A stretch of DNA of 45,518 bases, taken from positions 1-45,518 of the forward strand of contig JAQWYA010000136.1 of the NCBI GenBank assembly GCA_029254215.1, written 5' to 3'. The notes below the pieces were generated by a model. The model did not search any database, was not told the origin of the DNA, and worked only from the letters and a program-made list of their open reading frames with translations. The stretch's first letter is position 1; each line of letters opens with the position of its first letter. The stretch comes from Pseudorhodobacter sp. (GTDB lineage: Bacteria; Pseudomonadota; Alphaproteobacteria; Rhodobacterales; Rhodobacteraceae). Shown one piece after another: positions 1 through 9,342 of this stretch. Made by a program: the position numbers and the translations under genes.

Positions 1-179
1 TCGGCCCGCGTGATGTCAGTCTGGGTGATGGCAATGGCGGCAAAGCCTGCGGCAAGACTGGCGGCGCTGACCCGTTGGCCGCCGCCTTTCCCCTCACGGA
101 TCAGCCACGGCCCTTCGCGCCTGAGGCTTGCAGCGGGCCAAGTCGCCTCCAGCAGGTCAAATTGGCGGGTAATGGTCAT
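1..179 (-). CDS. GNAT family N-acetyltransferase (partial, C-terminus outside window)
   Basis: Manual minus-strand translation from ATG at 179: MTITRQFDLLEATWPAASLRREGPWLIREGKGGGQRVSAASLAAGFAAIAITQTDITRA; ATGA-type overlap with the upstream cinA-like stop; resembles small GNAT proteins with a GGG(K/Q)RVSAA segment. Confidence 0.6.
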   Translation of the reverse strand, partial: MTITRQFDLLEATWPAASLRREGPWLIREGKGGGQRVSAASLAAGFAAIAITQTDITRA

Positions 180-898
180 GCCGGAAACAGTGCGGCAAGC
201 CGGGTCATTGCGGCGTCAATGCGGGCGGCATCGCTGCCGCGGATGACAAGGTTCGTGCCATGCGCGCCGTTCACCGTGAAGGGATAGGACCCCATCGACA
301 GATCGGGATACTCGGCGGCCAGTGCGCCAAAGGGGGCCGCGACCTCTCCCTCCCCCCGATGAACCCGCAAGGATTGCGACAAAAGCGGCGCGCCTCCCGT
401 CAGCGTCGGAAGAACCGTGGCCACCATGGCCTGAAATACCGAAGGCACGCCCGCCATCACATGCACATTGCCAAGGATGAAGCCGGGGGCCGTGGACACC
501 GGATTGTCGATCAGCTTTGCACCATCGGGAATGCGGGCCATCCGTTTGCGCGCGTCGTTGAATTCCATGCCCGAGCGTTCGTAATGCGCGGCCAGCAGCG
601 CCATCGCATCGGCGCGGTGACTGATGCCAACCCCAAAAGCCGCCGCAATCGCATCGGCGGTAATGTCGTCATGGGTCGGCCCGATTCCGCCCGAGGTGAA
701 AACGCTGTCATATTGCCCGCGCAGCGCATTCACGGCGGCGATGATCGCGGGGGCTTCATCCGCCACGACTCGCGCTTCGGCAAGGGTGATGCCCTGTTGT
801 GTCAACTGGCCCGCAAGGTAATGGGTGTTGCCGTCGCGGGTGCGCCCGGACAAGATTTCATCGCCAATCACCAGCATGGCGGCGGTCGGGTTGGGCAT
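176..898 (-). CDS. CinA N-terminal-like molybdopterin-binding (MoaB/Mog fold) protein; no CinA C-terminal amidase domain
   Basis: MPNPTAAMLVIGDEILSGRTRDGN...FTSGGIGPTHDDITADAIA...NPVSTAPGF: COG1058-like signature. Start set at MPNP rather than the longer ORF. Confidence 0.88.
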   Translation of the reverse strand: MPNPTAAMLVIGDEILSGRTRDGNTHYLAGQLTQQGITLAEARVVADEAPAIIAAVNALRGQYDSVFTSGGIGPTHDDITADAIAAAFGVGISHRADAMALLAAHYERSGMEFNDARKRMARIPDGAKLIDNPVSTAPGFILGNVHVMAGVPSVFQAMVATVLPTLTGGAPLLSQSLRVHRGEGEVAAPFGALAAEYPDLSMGSYPFTVNGAHGTNLVIRGSDAARIDAAMTRLAALFPA

Positions 899-1048
899 CG
901 GATATCTCCTGTCTGAACCACTTGAAACGGTATAGGGCGGGGCGACGGCGGTTTCAAACGCCAAGCGTGATTGGGCAAAGGGTCGGGTCTGGCCATTTTA
1001 CGGCCCGGTTGCTATATTTGACTGAACTCACATTGCGGAGCCTGACTG

Positions 1049-1855
1049 GTGGACGTTACGCGCGGACGAATAACAAAAGATGGCATTCGCCTTTACGAGG
1101 ATGCGGATTTCGCCGGGATGCACGCGGCGGGCCGGGTCGCGGCTGAGATTCTGGATGCTGTCGGGCCGTTGGTGGTGCCGGGTGTCTCCACCGCGGCGCT
1201 TGATGATTTCATCACCGCCGAAGTGGAGCGCCGGGGCGTCACCTCGGCCACAATTGGCTACCGGGGGTATCAGCATGCCTCCTGTATTTCGGTCAATCAT
1301 GTGGTCTGTCACGGTATTCCGGGGCCAAAGACCATCAAGGACGGCGATATCCTGAACATCGATGTGACGGTGATCGTCGATGGCTGGTTTGGCGATACCA
1401 GCCGGATGTATGTGGCCGGAAACCTGCCGCGCAAGGCCGCGCGCCTGATCGAAGTGACGCATGATGCCCTGATGAAGGGGATCGAGGCGGTAAAGCCCGG
1501 CAATACCTTTGGCGACATCGGCTATGCCATTCAGGCCTATGTGGAATCAAACCGCATGAGCGTGGTGCGCGATTTCTGCGGCCATGGCCTTGGCCGTGTG
1601 TTCCACGCGCCGCCGAATGTGCTGCATTACGGGCGGCCCGGAACGGGAGCAATGCTGGAAGAAGGTATGTTCTTCACGATTGAGCCGATGGTCAATCTGG
1701 GGCGTCCGGAAACCAAAGTGTTGGCCGATGACTGGACAGCCGTGACGCGCGACAAATCGCTTAGCGCGCAGTTCGAGCATTCGATCGGCGTGACCGCCAC
1801 AGGGGCCGAGATTTTCACCCTCTCGCCGGCTGGGCTGTTTCTGACCGGGCTTTAA
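1049..1855 (+). CDS. map: type I methionyl aminopeptidase
   Basis: GYRGYQHASCISVNHVVCHGIPG, DGDILNIDVTVIVDGWFGDTSRMY, CGHGLGRVFHAPPNVLHYG, GMFFTIEPM; GTG start. Confidence 0.95.
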   Translation: MDVTRGRITKDGIRLYEDADFAGMHAAGRVAAEILDAVGPLVVPGVSTAALDDFITAEVERRGVTSATIGYRGYQHASCISVNHVVCHGIPGPKTIKDGDILNIDVTVIVDGWFGDTSRMYVAGNLPRKAARLIEVTHDALMKGIEAVKPGNTFGDIGYAIQAYVESNRMSVVRDFCGHGLGRVFHAPPNVLHYGRPGTGAMLEEGMFFTIEPMVNLGRPETKVLADDWTAVTRDKSLSAQFEHSIGVTATGAEIFTLSPAGLFLTGL

Positions 1856-1860
1856 AGCCC
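1847..1860. other. 14-bp perfect palindrome GGGCTTTAAAGCCC spanning the overlapping stop codons of map (+) and the HAD gene (-)
   Basis: Read directly: ...ctgaccGGGCTTTAAAGCCCgatctgg; both strands read Gly-Leu-stop (GGG CTT TAA). Confidence 0.95.
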
Positions 1861-2505
1861 GATCTGGCCTGCAACTTCATCAAGGTGGTGGATCACCGTC
1901 GCCCCGGCCTGCTGCAAGCTGGCCCCGTCATGATGTTCGGCCAGGCCAAGGCACCGCATTCCGGCGCGCGCCGCCCCGGTACAGCCGGACACGCTATCAT
2001 CAATCACCACGCAGTCTTCGGGGGCGACCCCAAGCGCGCGGGCGGCGTGAAGCCAAAGCCCCGGTGCGGGTTTGGGGCAGCCAAGGGCTTGGCCCGAATA
2101 AAGATGCCCATTGAAACGCGATAGAATTTCCGGGTGTTGGCCCAGCGTGATCTGCATCTTGCGGTCCGACCCGTTGGACCCCACGGCATAGCGGATGCCT
2201 GCCGCATCCAGTTTGTCCAAGAGTGCCGTGACCCCAGCGATCAGTTCGGTCCCCTCGGAGAGACGGGCATAAAGCTGGTCATAGAACGTCTCCACCCAGT
2301 TATCAGGCAGGGCCACGCCATCGGCCCGCATCCCGGTGAAAATCCCGGCAATCGTTCCGCCCAGAAAACGACGCTCCATTTCAGGCCGGGTCATGACGAC
2401 GCCATAGCGCGCGAAGTCGGTCGCGAGCAGGTCAAAGCTGATCGCCTCACTATCGACGAGAACCCCGTCGCAATCAAAGAGAATGGCTTTTGGGGGCATG
2501 GTCAT
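1852..2505 (-). CDS. HAD family hydrolase (phosphoglycolate phosphatase / beta-PGM-like)
   Basis: MPPKAILFDCDGVLVDSEA (DxD motif), GSNGSDRK, GCPKPAPGLW, VIDDSVSGCTGAARAGM. Confidence 0.88.
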   Translation of the reverse strand: MTMPPKAILFDCDGVLVDSEAISFDLLATDFARYGVVMTRPEMERRFLGGTIAGIFTGMRADGVALPDNWVETFYDQLYARLSEGTELIAGVTALLDKLDAAGIRYAVGSNGSDRKMQITLGQHPEILSRFNGHLYSGQALGCPKPAPGLWLHAARALGVAPEDCVVIDDSVSGCTGAARAGMRCLGLAEHHDGASLQQAGATVIHHLDEVAGQIGL

Positions 2506-3101
2506 TGGCTTTCGCTCGAAGATTTCTGTGCGCTGGGGGCACGCAGCAGCGTGATAACGGTATCGCCGTATTTGCGCTGATCGATCGTCGTGAAACTTGG
2601 CGGAACCTGCGGCGGGTGCCTTTCCTCCCAGACGATCACGGCGTCGGGCGCAATCCAGCCGCCTTGCAAGGCTGCCTCCAGCGCCTTTTCCCCCAGCGAT
2701 TTGCCATAGGGCGGATCGAGGAACAAAAGCGTGAAGCCCGCGCCGGGATTGCGCCCCAAGGCGCAGGCATTGCCGCGCTGGACATGTGTGCGACCCTCCA
2801 GCCGCATCAAGCTGATATTGCGCTGCAACAGGGCCAGGGCGGCTTTGCCATCATCGACAAAGACGGCATCGGCGGCCCCCCGTGACAAGGCCTCCAGCCC
2901 CAAGGCCCCGGTTCCGGCGAACAAATCCAGCACCCGCGCGCCGGGAACGGCAGCTGGCCCGCCATCCAGCTTGCCGTTGATCAGCAGGTTGAAGATCGCC
3001 TCGCGCACCCGGTCCGAGGTGGGGCGCAGATGTGCTGCGGCATCGCCCAAGCCGACATCGGCCAGATGGGTGCCGCGATGGGTGCCGCCAATGATCCGCA
3101 T
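2502..3101 (-). CDS. rsmD: 16S rRNA (guanine(966)-N(2))-methyltransferase RsmD
   Basis: MRIIGGTHRGTHL, RPTSDRVREAIFNLL, VLDLFAGTGALGLEALSRGA, LLFLDPPYG motifs. Confidence 0.93.
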   Translation of the reverse strand: MRIIGGTHRGTHLADVGLGDAAAHLRPTSDRVREAIFNLLINGKLDGGPAAVPGARVLDLFAGTGALGLEALSRGAADAVFVDDGKAALALLQRNISLMRLEGRTHVQRGNACALGRNPGAGFTLLFLDPPYGKSLGEKALEAALQGGWIAPDAVIVWEERHPPQVPPSFTTIDQRKYGDTVITLLRAPSAQKSSSESQ

Positions 3102-4309
3102 TACTTGAGCAAGGTTTTCAGATCGACCGCCGGGTCCGCCACCGCTGTGGCGCTTGGGCTGCGCCCGGCCTCCAGCAGGCGTTTGGCCACCATGAAGGCG
3201 CGCGGATCATTCATCGCATCGACCGCCAGCAGGCTGTCGCCCTGATAGTACCAGAAGGAAACGCTTCCCTCCCCCTGACGGGTGACGATCTGGTCATAGC
3301 CTGTGTTCAATCCGGCAATCTGCAGCTTGGTGTCATATTGATCCGACCAGAACCACGGCTGCGGCTGATAGGCCTGTTCAGCCCCCAGCATGTTGCGCGC
3401 CACGCATTCGGCCTGATCAATTGCGTTCTGCACCGATTCCAGCCGAAGCCGCCCCCCCCGCCACGGGAAAGAGGCGCAATCCCCGGCAGCCCAGATATTC
3501 GGCGCAGAGCTGCGGCCAAATTCATCCGTCTCAATCCCGTTGTTCAGCGTTAGGCCCGCCCCTTCAGCCAGCGCGGTTTCAGGGGTGATTCCCACGCCGA
3601 CAATCACGAAATCGGCGGCAATCTCGGACCCGTCGGTCAGGCGGGCGGCGGTGACATGAGGCGCGCCCAGCAGCCTTTCCAGCCCGGTGGCTTCCCGGAT
3701 TTTGACACCGTGGGACTGGTGCAGCGCCCGGAAGTAATCTGAGGTTTCGGGGGCGGCCACGCGACCCAGAATGCGCGGAGACATCTCTAACACCGTCACG
3801 TCTAGGCCAAGCTGGGCGGCGACGGCGGCCCCTTCCAGCCCGATATAGCCTCCGCCCACGATCACCACCCGCGCGCCGGGTTTGAAATAGGGGCGCATCG
3901 CATCCACATCGCCAAGATCGCGCAGCGTAAAGACACCGCCCAAAGCGCCGCCAATTGCGGCGGGCAAACGGCGCGGGGCAGAGCCCGTGGACAGCGCAAG
4001 CGCGTCATAGGGCAGCACCTCCGCCCCCAGCGTGACCGTTTGCGCGACAGGATCAATCGCCGTTACGGCCTGCCCTGTGCGCAGATCAATCCGATGATCG
4101 CTGTAGAATTCGGCCGGGCGCAGAAACAGGCGTTCGGCAGGCATTTCACCCTTCAGATAGGCCTTTGACAAAGGCGGGCGCTGGTAGGGTGGCGCGCTTT
4201 CAGCCCCGACCAGGGTTATGCTGCCTTCATGCCCTTCGGTCCGCAGTTTGGCCACAAGCGATGCCCCGGCCTGTCCCGCCCCGATGACGACTATATTTTT
4301 CATCTGCAT
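3101..4309 (-). CDS. NAD(P)/FAD-dependent oxidoreductase, ferredoxin reductase (rhodocoxin/putidaredoxin reductase-like)
   Basis: NIVVIGAGQAGASLVAKLRTEG, PYQRPPLSKAYL, VVIVGGGYIGLEGAAVAAQLG, IWAAGDCASFPW; C-terminal reductase domain. Confidence 0.9.
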   Translation of the reverse strand: MQMKNIVVIGAGQAGASLVAKLRTEGHEGSITLVGAESAPPYQRPPLSKAYLKGEMPAERLFLRPAEFYSDHRIDLRTGQAVTAIDPVAQTVTLGAEVLPYDALALSTGSAPRRLPAAIGGALGGVFTLRDLGDVDAMRPYFKPGARVVIVGGGYIGLEGAAVAAQLGLDVTVLEMSPRILGRVAAPETSDYFRALHQSHGVKIREATGLERLLGAPHVTAARLTDGSEIAADFVIVGVGITPETALAEGAGLTLNNGIETDEFGRSSAPNIWAAGDCASFPWRGGRLRLESVQNAIDQAECVARNMLGAEQAYQPQPWFWSDQYDTKLQIAGLNTGYDQIVTRQGEGSVSFWYYQGDSLLAVDAMNDPRAFMVAKRLLEAGRSPSATAVADPAVDLKTLLK

Positions 4310-4420
4310 TGCCTTTGCTGCGTCACAGGATAAATCTTACGGACAATTGTACCTTGGCCCGATCTACGGCCAGAGCGTATAACCCGCCCTGAACCAAACG
4401 CAATCGACGAAGGACGACAT

Positions 4421-4909
4421 ATGACAATTTCTGTTGGGGATACACTGCCGGAAGCAGATCTGGTGAAACTCGGTGAAAAAGGCCCGGAGCAGATCAGCGT
4501 CTCGTCGCTGACCAAAGGCCGCAAAGTCGTGATCTTTGCTGTGCCGGGGGCGTTTACGCCAACCTGCCATTCGGCCCATGTACCAAGCTTCATCCGAACC
4601 AAAGACGCGTTTGCGGCGAAGGGCGTGGATGAGATCATCTGCGTTTCGGTAAACGACCCATTTGTGATGAAAGCATGGGGGGCCGCAACGGGTGCTGATG
4701 CTGCAGGGCTGAACCTGCTGGCAGATGGCACAAGCGCCTTCACCACCGCCATGGGCATGACCTTTGATGCCCCCCCGGTTGGTTTGATGGCCCGGTCCAA
4801 GCGCTATGCGCTTTATGCCGAAGATGGTGTGGTCAAGGTTTTCCACGCCGAAGAAGCGCCCGGCACCTGCGAAATCTCGGGTGGTGAAGCGCTTTTGGCC
4901 GCGATCTGA
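4421..4909 (+). CDS. peroxiredoxin (Prx5/AhpE-like, redoxin family)
   Basis: VVIFAVPGAFTPTCHSAHVPSF with peroxidatic Cys in PxxxTxxC. Confidence 0.93.
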   Translation: MTISVGDTLPEADLVKLGEKGPEQISVSSLTKGRKVVIFAVPGAFTPTCHSAHVPSFIRTKDAFAAKGVDEIICVSVNDPFVMKAWGAATGADAAGLNLLADGTSAFTTAMGMTFDAPPVGLMARSKRYALYAEDGVVKVFHAEEAPGTCEISGGEALLAAI

Positions 4910-4976
4910 CTCTGCCTTGGCCTCAGGGGAAAACCTTGAGGCCGTTAGGACAAACAAAAGGCGGGAATGCCGCTGG

Positions 4977-5008
4977 CCCCGCTTGGTTTCCAAGCGGGGC
5001 TTTCTTTT
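4977..5008 (+). terminator. intrinsic terminator downstream of peroxiredoxin
   Basis: 10-bp perfect stem CCCCGCTTGG-TTT-CCAAGCGGGG followed by CTTTCTTTT. Confidence 0.88.
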
Positions 5009-5088
5009 GCAGGCTCTGACGCCTATAGCGGAGCGGTGGGATGACCCCGCGCTATTGTTGCCCGCCTCTCTGTTGAACGCAGGACCTG

Positions 5089-6249
5089 ATGCAGACCATT
5101 ACGACAACGACCGAGCTTGCCGCCTTTTGTGAAGCTGCCAAAACCCAGCCCTATGTCACAATCGACACTGAATTTCTGCGTGAGAGGACCTATTGGTCCA
5201 AACTCTGCCTGATCCAATTGGCTTTGCCCGGAAAAGACGGGGATGCGGTGTTGGTTGACCCGGTTCTGGGAACCGATCTGTCACTGGAACCGCTTTACGA
5301 TCTGTTCCGGCATGAGGCGACGGTCAAGGTGTTCCACGCGGCGCGTCAGGACCTTGAGATTTTCTTTGTCGAGGGCGGCGGCGTCTTTCCCTCCCCACTG
5401 TTTGACACACAAGTTGCCGCGATGGTCTGCGGCTTTGGCGAGCAGGTTGGCTATGAAACGCTGGTCCGCAAGATCGCGCATCAGCCGCTCGACAAGACGT
5501 CGCGTTTTACCGACTGGTCGCGCCGTCCCTTGAGCGATGCGCAGAAAACCTATGCGCTGGCCGATGTCACCCATTTGCGGGTGATCTATGAAAGCCTTTC
5601 AGCGCAGATCGCCAAGAATGGTCGCCAGAAATGGGTGGAGGAGGAACTCGCCGTTCTGACGGACCCCGCGACTTACACGGTGCATCCCGAAGAGGCTTGG
5701 CTCAGGGTGAAAACCCGCACCACATCGGGGCGCTTCCTGTCCATCGTGAAAGAGCTGGCGCGGTTTCGCGAAAGCTATGCCCAAAGCAACAACGTCCCCC
5801 GGTCGCGGGTGATCAAGGATGATGCCTTGCTGGAACTCGCGTCGACCAAGCCCACCAATATCGAAGAATTGGGGCGATCCCGGCTTTTGCTGCGCGATGC
5901 GCGACGCGGCGATATTGCCGAAGGGTTGCTGGCTGCCGTGAAGGCGGGCGTGGAGACCAAGGCCGAGAATATGCCAAAGCCGGACACCTCGCGCGATCAG
6001 TTGCAGGTCAACCCGGCGCTGGCGGATCTTTTGCGGGTGCTTCTTAAGGCCAAGGCCGAAGAGCTTGGCGTTGCGTCCAAGCTGATCGCATCCTCCAGCG
6101 ATCTGGATGAGATTGCGGCAGGCGAACGTGGAGGGGCTGCCCTGAAAGGCTGGCGCCGTGAGGCCTTCGGCGAAGACGCGCTGCGCCTTTGCAAGGGTGA
6201 GATTGCCCTGTCGGCAAAGGGCACGCAGGTCAAGATCCTTCGGCTGTAG
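5089..6249 (+). CDS. rnd: ribonuclease D
   Basis: VTIDTEFLRERTYWSKLCLIQLA (DEDD exonuclease I), FHAARQDLEIFF, YALADVTHLRVIYE; HRDC-like C-terminus. Confidence 0.94.
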   Translation: MQTITTTTELAAFCEAAKTQPYVTIDTEFLRERTYWSKLCLIQLALPGKDGDAVLVDPVLGTDLSLEPLYDLFRHEATVKVFHAARQDLEIFFVEGGGVFPSPLFDTQVAAMVCGFGEQVGYETLVRKIAHQPLDKTSRFTDWSRRPLSDAQKTYALADVTHLRVIYESLSAQIAKNGRQKWVEEELAVLTDPATYTVHPEEAWLRVKTRTTSGRFLSIVKELARFRESYAQSNNVPRSRVIKDDALLELASTKPTNIEELGRSRLLLRDARRGDIAEGLLAAVKAGVETKAENMPKPDTSRDQLQVNPALADLLRVLLKAKAEELGVASKLIASSSDLDEIAAGERGGAALKGWRREAFGEDALRLCKGEIALSAKGTQVKILRL

Positions 6250-6252
6250 CGA

Positions 6253-6546
6253 TCAATCGGCGGCCAAAGCGTTCAGCTTGGTCGCCAGTTTGATGTCCAG
6301 ATCCGACAGCCCATCGACATCATGGGTCGTCAGCGTGACATTGACGGTCTTGTAGACATTGCTCCATTCGGGGTGATGGTTCCATTTCTCGGCCCAGAGG
6401 GCGGCACGGGTCATGAAGCCAAACGCTTCGATGAAATTGCGAAAGACGAAGGTTTTGGCGATTGCATCGCGCCCCGGCGTCTTTGCCCAGCCGGTGGTCA
6501 GCAGGGGGTCCAGCAGGCTTTGGTCTGTCAGCTTTTCGGCGGGCAT
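6253..6546 (-). CDS. phhB: 4a-hydroxytetrahydrobiopterin dehydratase (PCD/DCoH family)
   Basis: [63 protein letters not shown] signature. Confidence 0.94.
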   Translation of the reverse strand: MPAEKLTDQSLLDPLLTTGWAKTPGRDAIAKTFVFRNFIEAFGFMTRAALWAEKWNHHPEWSNVYKTVNVTLTTHDVDGLSDLDIKLATKLNALAAD

Positions 6547-6549
6547 GGT

Positions 6550-7155
6550 TTATTCCTTTGGCACGAGGGCATTGTCGGCGGCATCGGCTTTCAGGCGGGC
6601 GGGCCTGTCTTTGATCCGCGCCCAGTAGCGGGCCAGCGCCTCGGTTTCAGGCAGGGTGCCGAATTGCAAACCCCATCCGACCTGAGAACCGACATAGACA
6701 TCCGCCGCGCTAAAGCTGTCGCCCGCAATGAACGGGGCTTGAGACACGGCAAAATCCAGAGCCTTGCAGGCCAGATCATAATTGCCATAGCCCAGCATTT
6801 GCCGACGCTCCGCAGGGGCCTCCAGCCCAACCGCTTTATTCGTCACGGCAGCTTCTAGCGGACCTGCCGCGAAGAACAGCCACCGAAAATAGGCTGAACG
6901 GTCATCCGGCAACAGGCCCGCCTGCGGAAAGGCATCTGCCAGATAGGCGCAGATCGCGGCGCATTCCGAAACGACGCGCCCGTCGTGAACCAGAACCGGC
7001 ACTTTGCCCATCGGGTTGATCGCAAGATAGTCCGGCGTCTGCATTGCGGGGCCGTAATCAAGCACAATGGTTTCATAGGGTTGCCCGATCTCCTCCAGCA
7101 TCCAGCGCGCAATGCGGCCGCGTGACATCGGGTTGGTGTAAAGGGTCAGGGCCAT
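6550..7155 (-). CDS. glutathione S-transferase family protein
   Basis: MALTLYTNPMSRGRIARWMLEEIGQPYE, INPMGKVPVLVHDGRVVSECAAICAYLAD: GST thioredoxin-like N-domain. Confidence 0.9.
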   Translation of the reverse strand: MALTLYTNPMSRGRIARWMLEEIGQPYETIVLDYGPAMQTPDYLAINPMGKVPVLVHDGRVVSECAAICAYLADAFPQAGLLPDDRSAYFRWLFFAAGPLEAAVTNKAVGLEAPAERRQMLGYGNYDLACKALDFAVSQAPFIAGDSFSAADVYVGSQVGWGLQFGTLPETEALARYWARIKDRPARLKADAADNALVPKE

Positions 7156-7221
7156 GATTGGTCTCCGCAAGGGTGCCGAAAGTTGGGGTCAGAAGGAGTA
7201 TGGCACAGCGATGCGCCAGCG

Positions 7222-8403
7222 TCATTCCTCGGATGCGGTGCGCCGGAAGGGGCCGTAGCTGGTCAGCACCTCGATATCCTCCGACACCGCTTTGCGTTCT
7301 TCCTCAAGGTAATTGGCGACCGCGTTGGAAAAGCCTTCCTCGGCGATCCAATGCAGCGAGTGGATTTGTACGGGAAGGTAGCCCCGCGCCAGTTTATGTT
7401 CGCCCTGCGCCCCCGCCTCGACCCGTTTGAGCCCATGCGCGATGGCGAAATCAATCGCCTGATAGTAGCACAGTTCGAAATGCAGGCAGGGGTGGTCTTC
7501 CGTGCAGCCCCAGTAGCGCCCGAACAACACCTCGCGCCCGATGAAGTTCAGCGCCCCTGCAACGGGCCTTGCGCCGTCAAAGGCCAGAACCAGCAGGATA
7601 TCGTCGCGCATGGTTGCGTGGAATTCCCGAAAGGCTTGCCGGGTCAGATAGGGCGTGCCCCATTTGCGCGCGCCGGTGTTCTGGTAAAACTCCCAAAAGG
7701 CATCCCAATGTTCGGGCTGAATAGCCTCCCCCGTCAGGTTTTCGATCCGAAGGCCCGAGGCTTGCGCCGTCTGACGCTCTTTGCGAATGGCCTTGCGCTT
7801 GCGCGAGGAAAGCTGCGCCAGAAACGCATCAAAGCTGTCGTAGCCGTTGTTTTCCCAGTGATATTGCTGGGTGATCCGGTGCAAAAGCCCCATCGCCTTA
7901 CCGGCAAGCGCCTCCGCCTCGGTGCAAAAGGTGATATGCAGGGAAGACAGGCGGTTGCGTTCGGCCACCTGAATGGCCCCCGCCATCAGCGCCTGCCGCC
8001 CATCGTCTTCCTGCCCCGGCGCGGTCAGAAAGCGCCGTCCCGTTGCGGGCGTGAAGGGCACCGCGATCTGAAGTTTCGGGTAATAGCGCCCGCCCGCGCG
8101 CTCATAGGCATTGGCCCAGCTGTGATCAAAGATGTATTCGCCCTGAGAATGGCTTTTGGCATACATCGCCGTCGCGGCAATCGCGCGCCCGTCCTTCCGG
8201 GCGACAAGCGGGCGCGGCTGCCAGCCCGTCCCCGTCCCGGTGGAGCCTGACCGCTCCAGTGCGGTCAGGAAGCGATGCGTCGTGAACGGGTCAAGCGGGC
8301 GTCCGCCGCAGGCGGTCTCGGGGCAGGCCAAGCCATCCCATTCCGCTTCGGGGATCTCTGACACAGCCGAGTGAAGCGTGATTTCAACCAATGGGTCTGT
8401 CAT
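7222..8403 (-). CDS. FemAB-like GNAT family protein (peptidoglycan biosynthesis/recognition-like family)
   Basis: FAQLSSRKRKAIRKERQ-type segment (AQLSSRKRKAIRKERQTA), GRYWGCTEDHPCLHFELCYYQAIDFAIAHGLKRVEAGAQGEHKLARGYLP. Confidence 0.82.
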   Translation of the reverse strand: MTDPLVEITLHSAVSEIPEAEWDGLACPETACGGRPLDPFTTHRFLTALERSGSTGTGTGWQPRPLVARKDGRAIAATAMYAKSHSQGEYIFDHSWANAYERAGGRYYPKLQIAVPFTPATGRRFLTAPGQEDDGRQALMAGAIQVAERNRLSSLHITFCTEAEALAGKAMGLLHRITQQYHWENNGYDSFDAFLAQLSSRKRKAIRKERQTAQASGLRIENLTGEAIQPEHWDAFWEFYQNTGARKWGTPYLTRQAFREFHATMRDDILLVLAFDGARPVAGALNFIGREVLFGRYWGCTEDHPCLHFELCYYQAIDFAIAHGLKRVEAGAQGEHKLARGYLPVQIHSLHWIAEEGFSNAVANYLEEERKAVSEDIEVLTSYGPFRRTASEE

Positions 8404-8499
8404 AGCACGTCAAAGGCCTTTTGCCGCTTGCGCCGCGTCGCGATCCGAAAGACCGACCAGCGCTTTTCTGCTGCACAGGTGGGGCGGAGCGCTGCGCCG

Positions 8500-9267
8500 T
8501 CAAGCCGGGATGGGGGCCATGTACCCCTCGAATGTCACATTATCCGCGATGCGGCGGGCCTTGGTTTCGGCGGCTTGGCTGGTGATCGTCCAGCACAGAA
8601 CCGGGGCCTTGGCCTTGATTTCGGCGACGCGCGGGCTGTCCAGATCCGCCGCCTCATGCGAGATGAAGCTGGCCCCGACCCGGTCAAAATCCCCGATCTC
8701 GCGCAGGGCGGCGCAGCGGTCGGCGGGAACAGGTGCCCATTCCTCGGGATCGAAGGCCGAGGTTGTCAGCCCGCGCGGAATGCCGGGGCAAAGCCGCGCC
8801 ATCTCGGCGATGGAATGCGGGTTGAAGGACATCAGCGCCACGGGGCCGTCGTAACCCGCAAGGGCGGCTGCGGTGGCGGCTTCAAGCTGTCCATCGGTTG
8901 GCCCAAGGGTTCCGTGCTGATCCTTTATCTCCAGCAGCAGGGGAACGCGGCCTGCCACGAGTTTCAGGACCATGGCCAGCGTCGGAATGCCTTCGGCCCC
9001 ATGCCTCAGGCCGATGGACATCAGGGTCAGCGCATCCTTTGCCCGGACCGGGCCGGTTTCTTCGGTCAGACGGTCCAAGTCCTCATCATGAAAAACCATC
9101 GCAACCCCGTCCGAGGAGATCTGCAAATCCAGCTCAATCCCATAGCCTGCGCTGCTTGCGGCGAGGATCGCGGCCAGCGAATTTTCGGGCCGGCCCTTGG
9201 TTTTGTCATGCAAGGCGCGATGGGCGATCGGTGCGGTCAGAAAGGCGGGGGGAAGGGGCGCGCGCAT
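8500..9267 (-). CDS. glycerophosphodiester phosphodiesterase family protein
   Basis: IAHRALHDKTKGRPENSLAAILAASSAGYGIELDLQISSDGVAMVFHDEDLDRLT: GDPD HR...EN...ExD...HD motifs. Confidence 0.9.
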   Translation of the reverse strand: MRAPLPPAFLTAPIAHRALHDKTKGRPENSLAAILAASSAGYGIELDLQISSDGVAMVFHDEDLDRLTEETGPVRAKDALTLMSIGLRHGAEGIPTLAMVLKLVAGRVPLLLEIKDQHGTLGPTDGQLEAATAAALAGYDGPVALMSFNPHSIAEMARLCPGIPRGLTTSAFDPEEWAPVPADRCAALREIGDFDRVGASFISHEAADLDSPRVAEIKAKAPVLCWTITSQAAETKARRIADNVTFEGYMAPIPA

Positions 9268-9342
9268 AAGGTTTTCCGCAGTGAAGATAGCCCAAAGCCG
9301 GGCAGGGCCAGCTTTGGCTTAAGGGTTGTTCAGGGCCGGTGC

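Noticed and set aside
7183-8250. 355-aa plus-strand ORF antisense to the FemAB-like gene
   Set aside because: No family signature; the opposite strand has a clear protein family.
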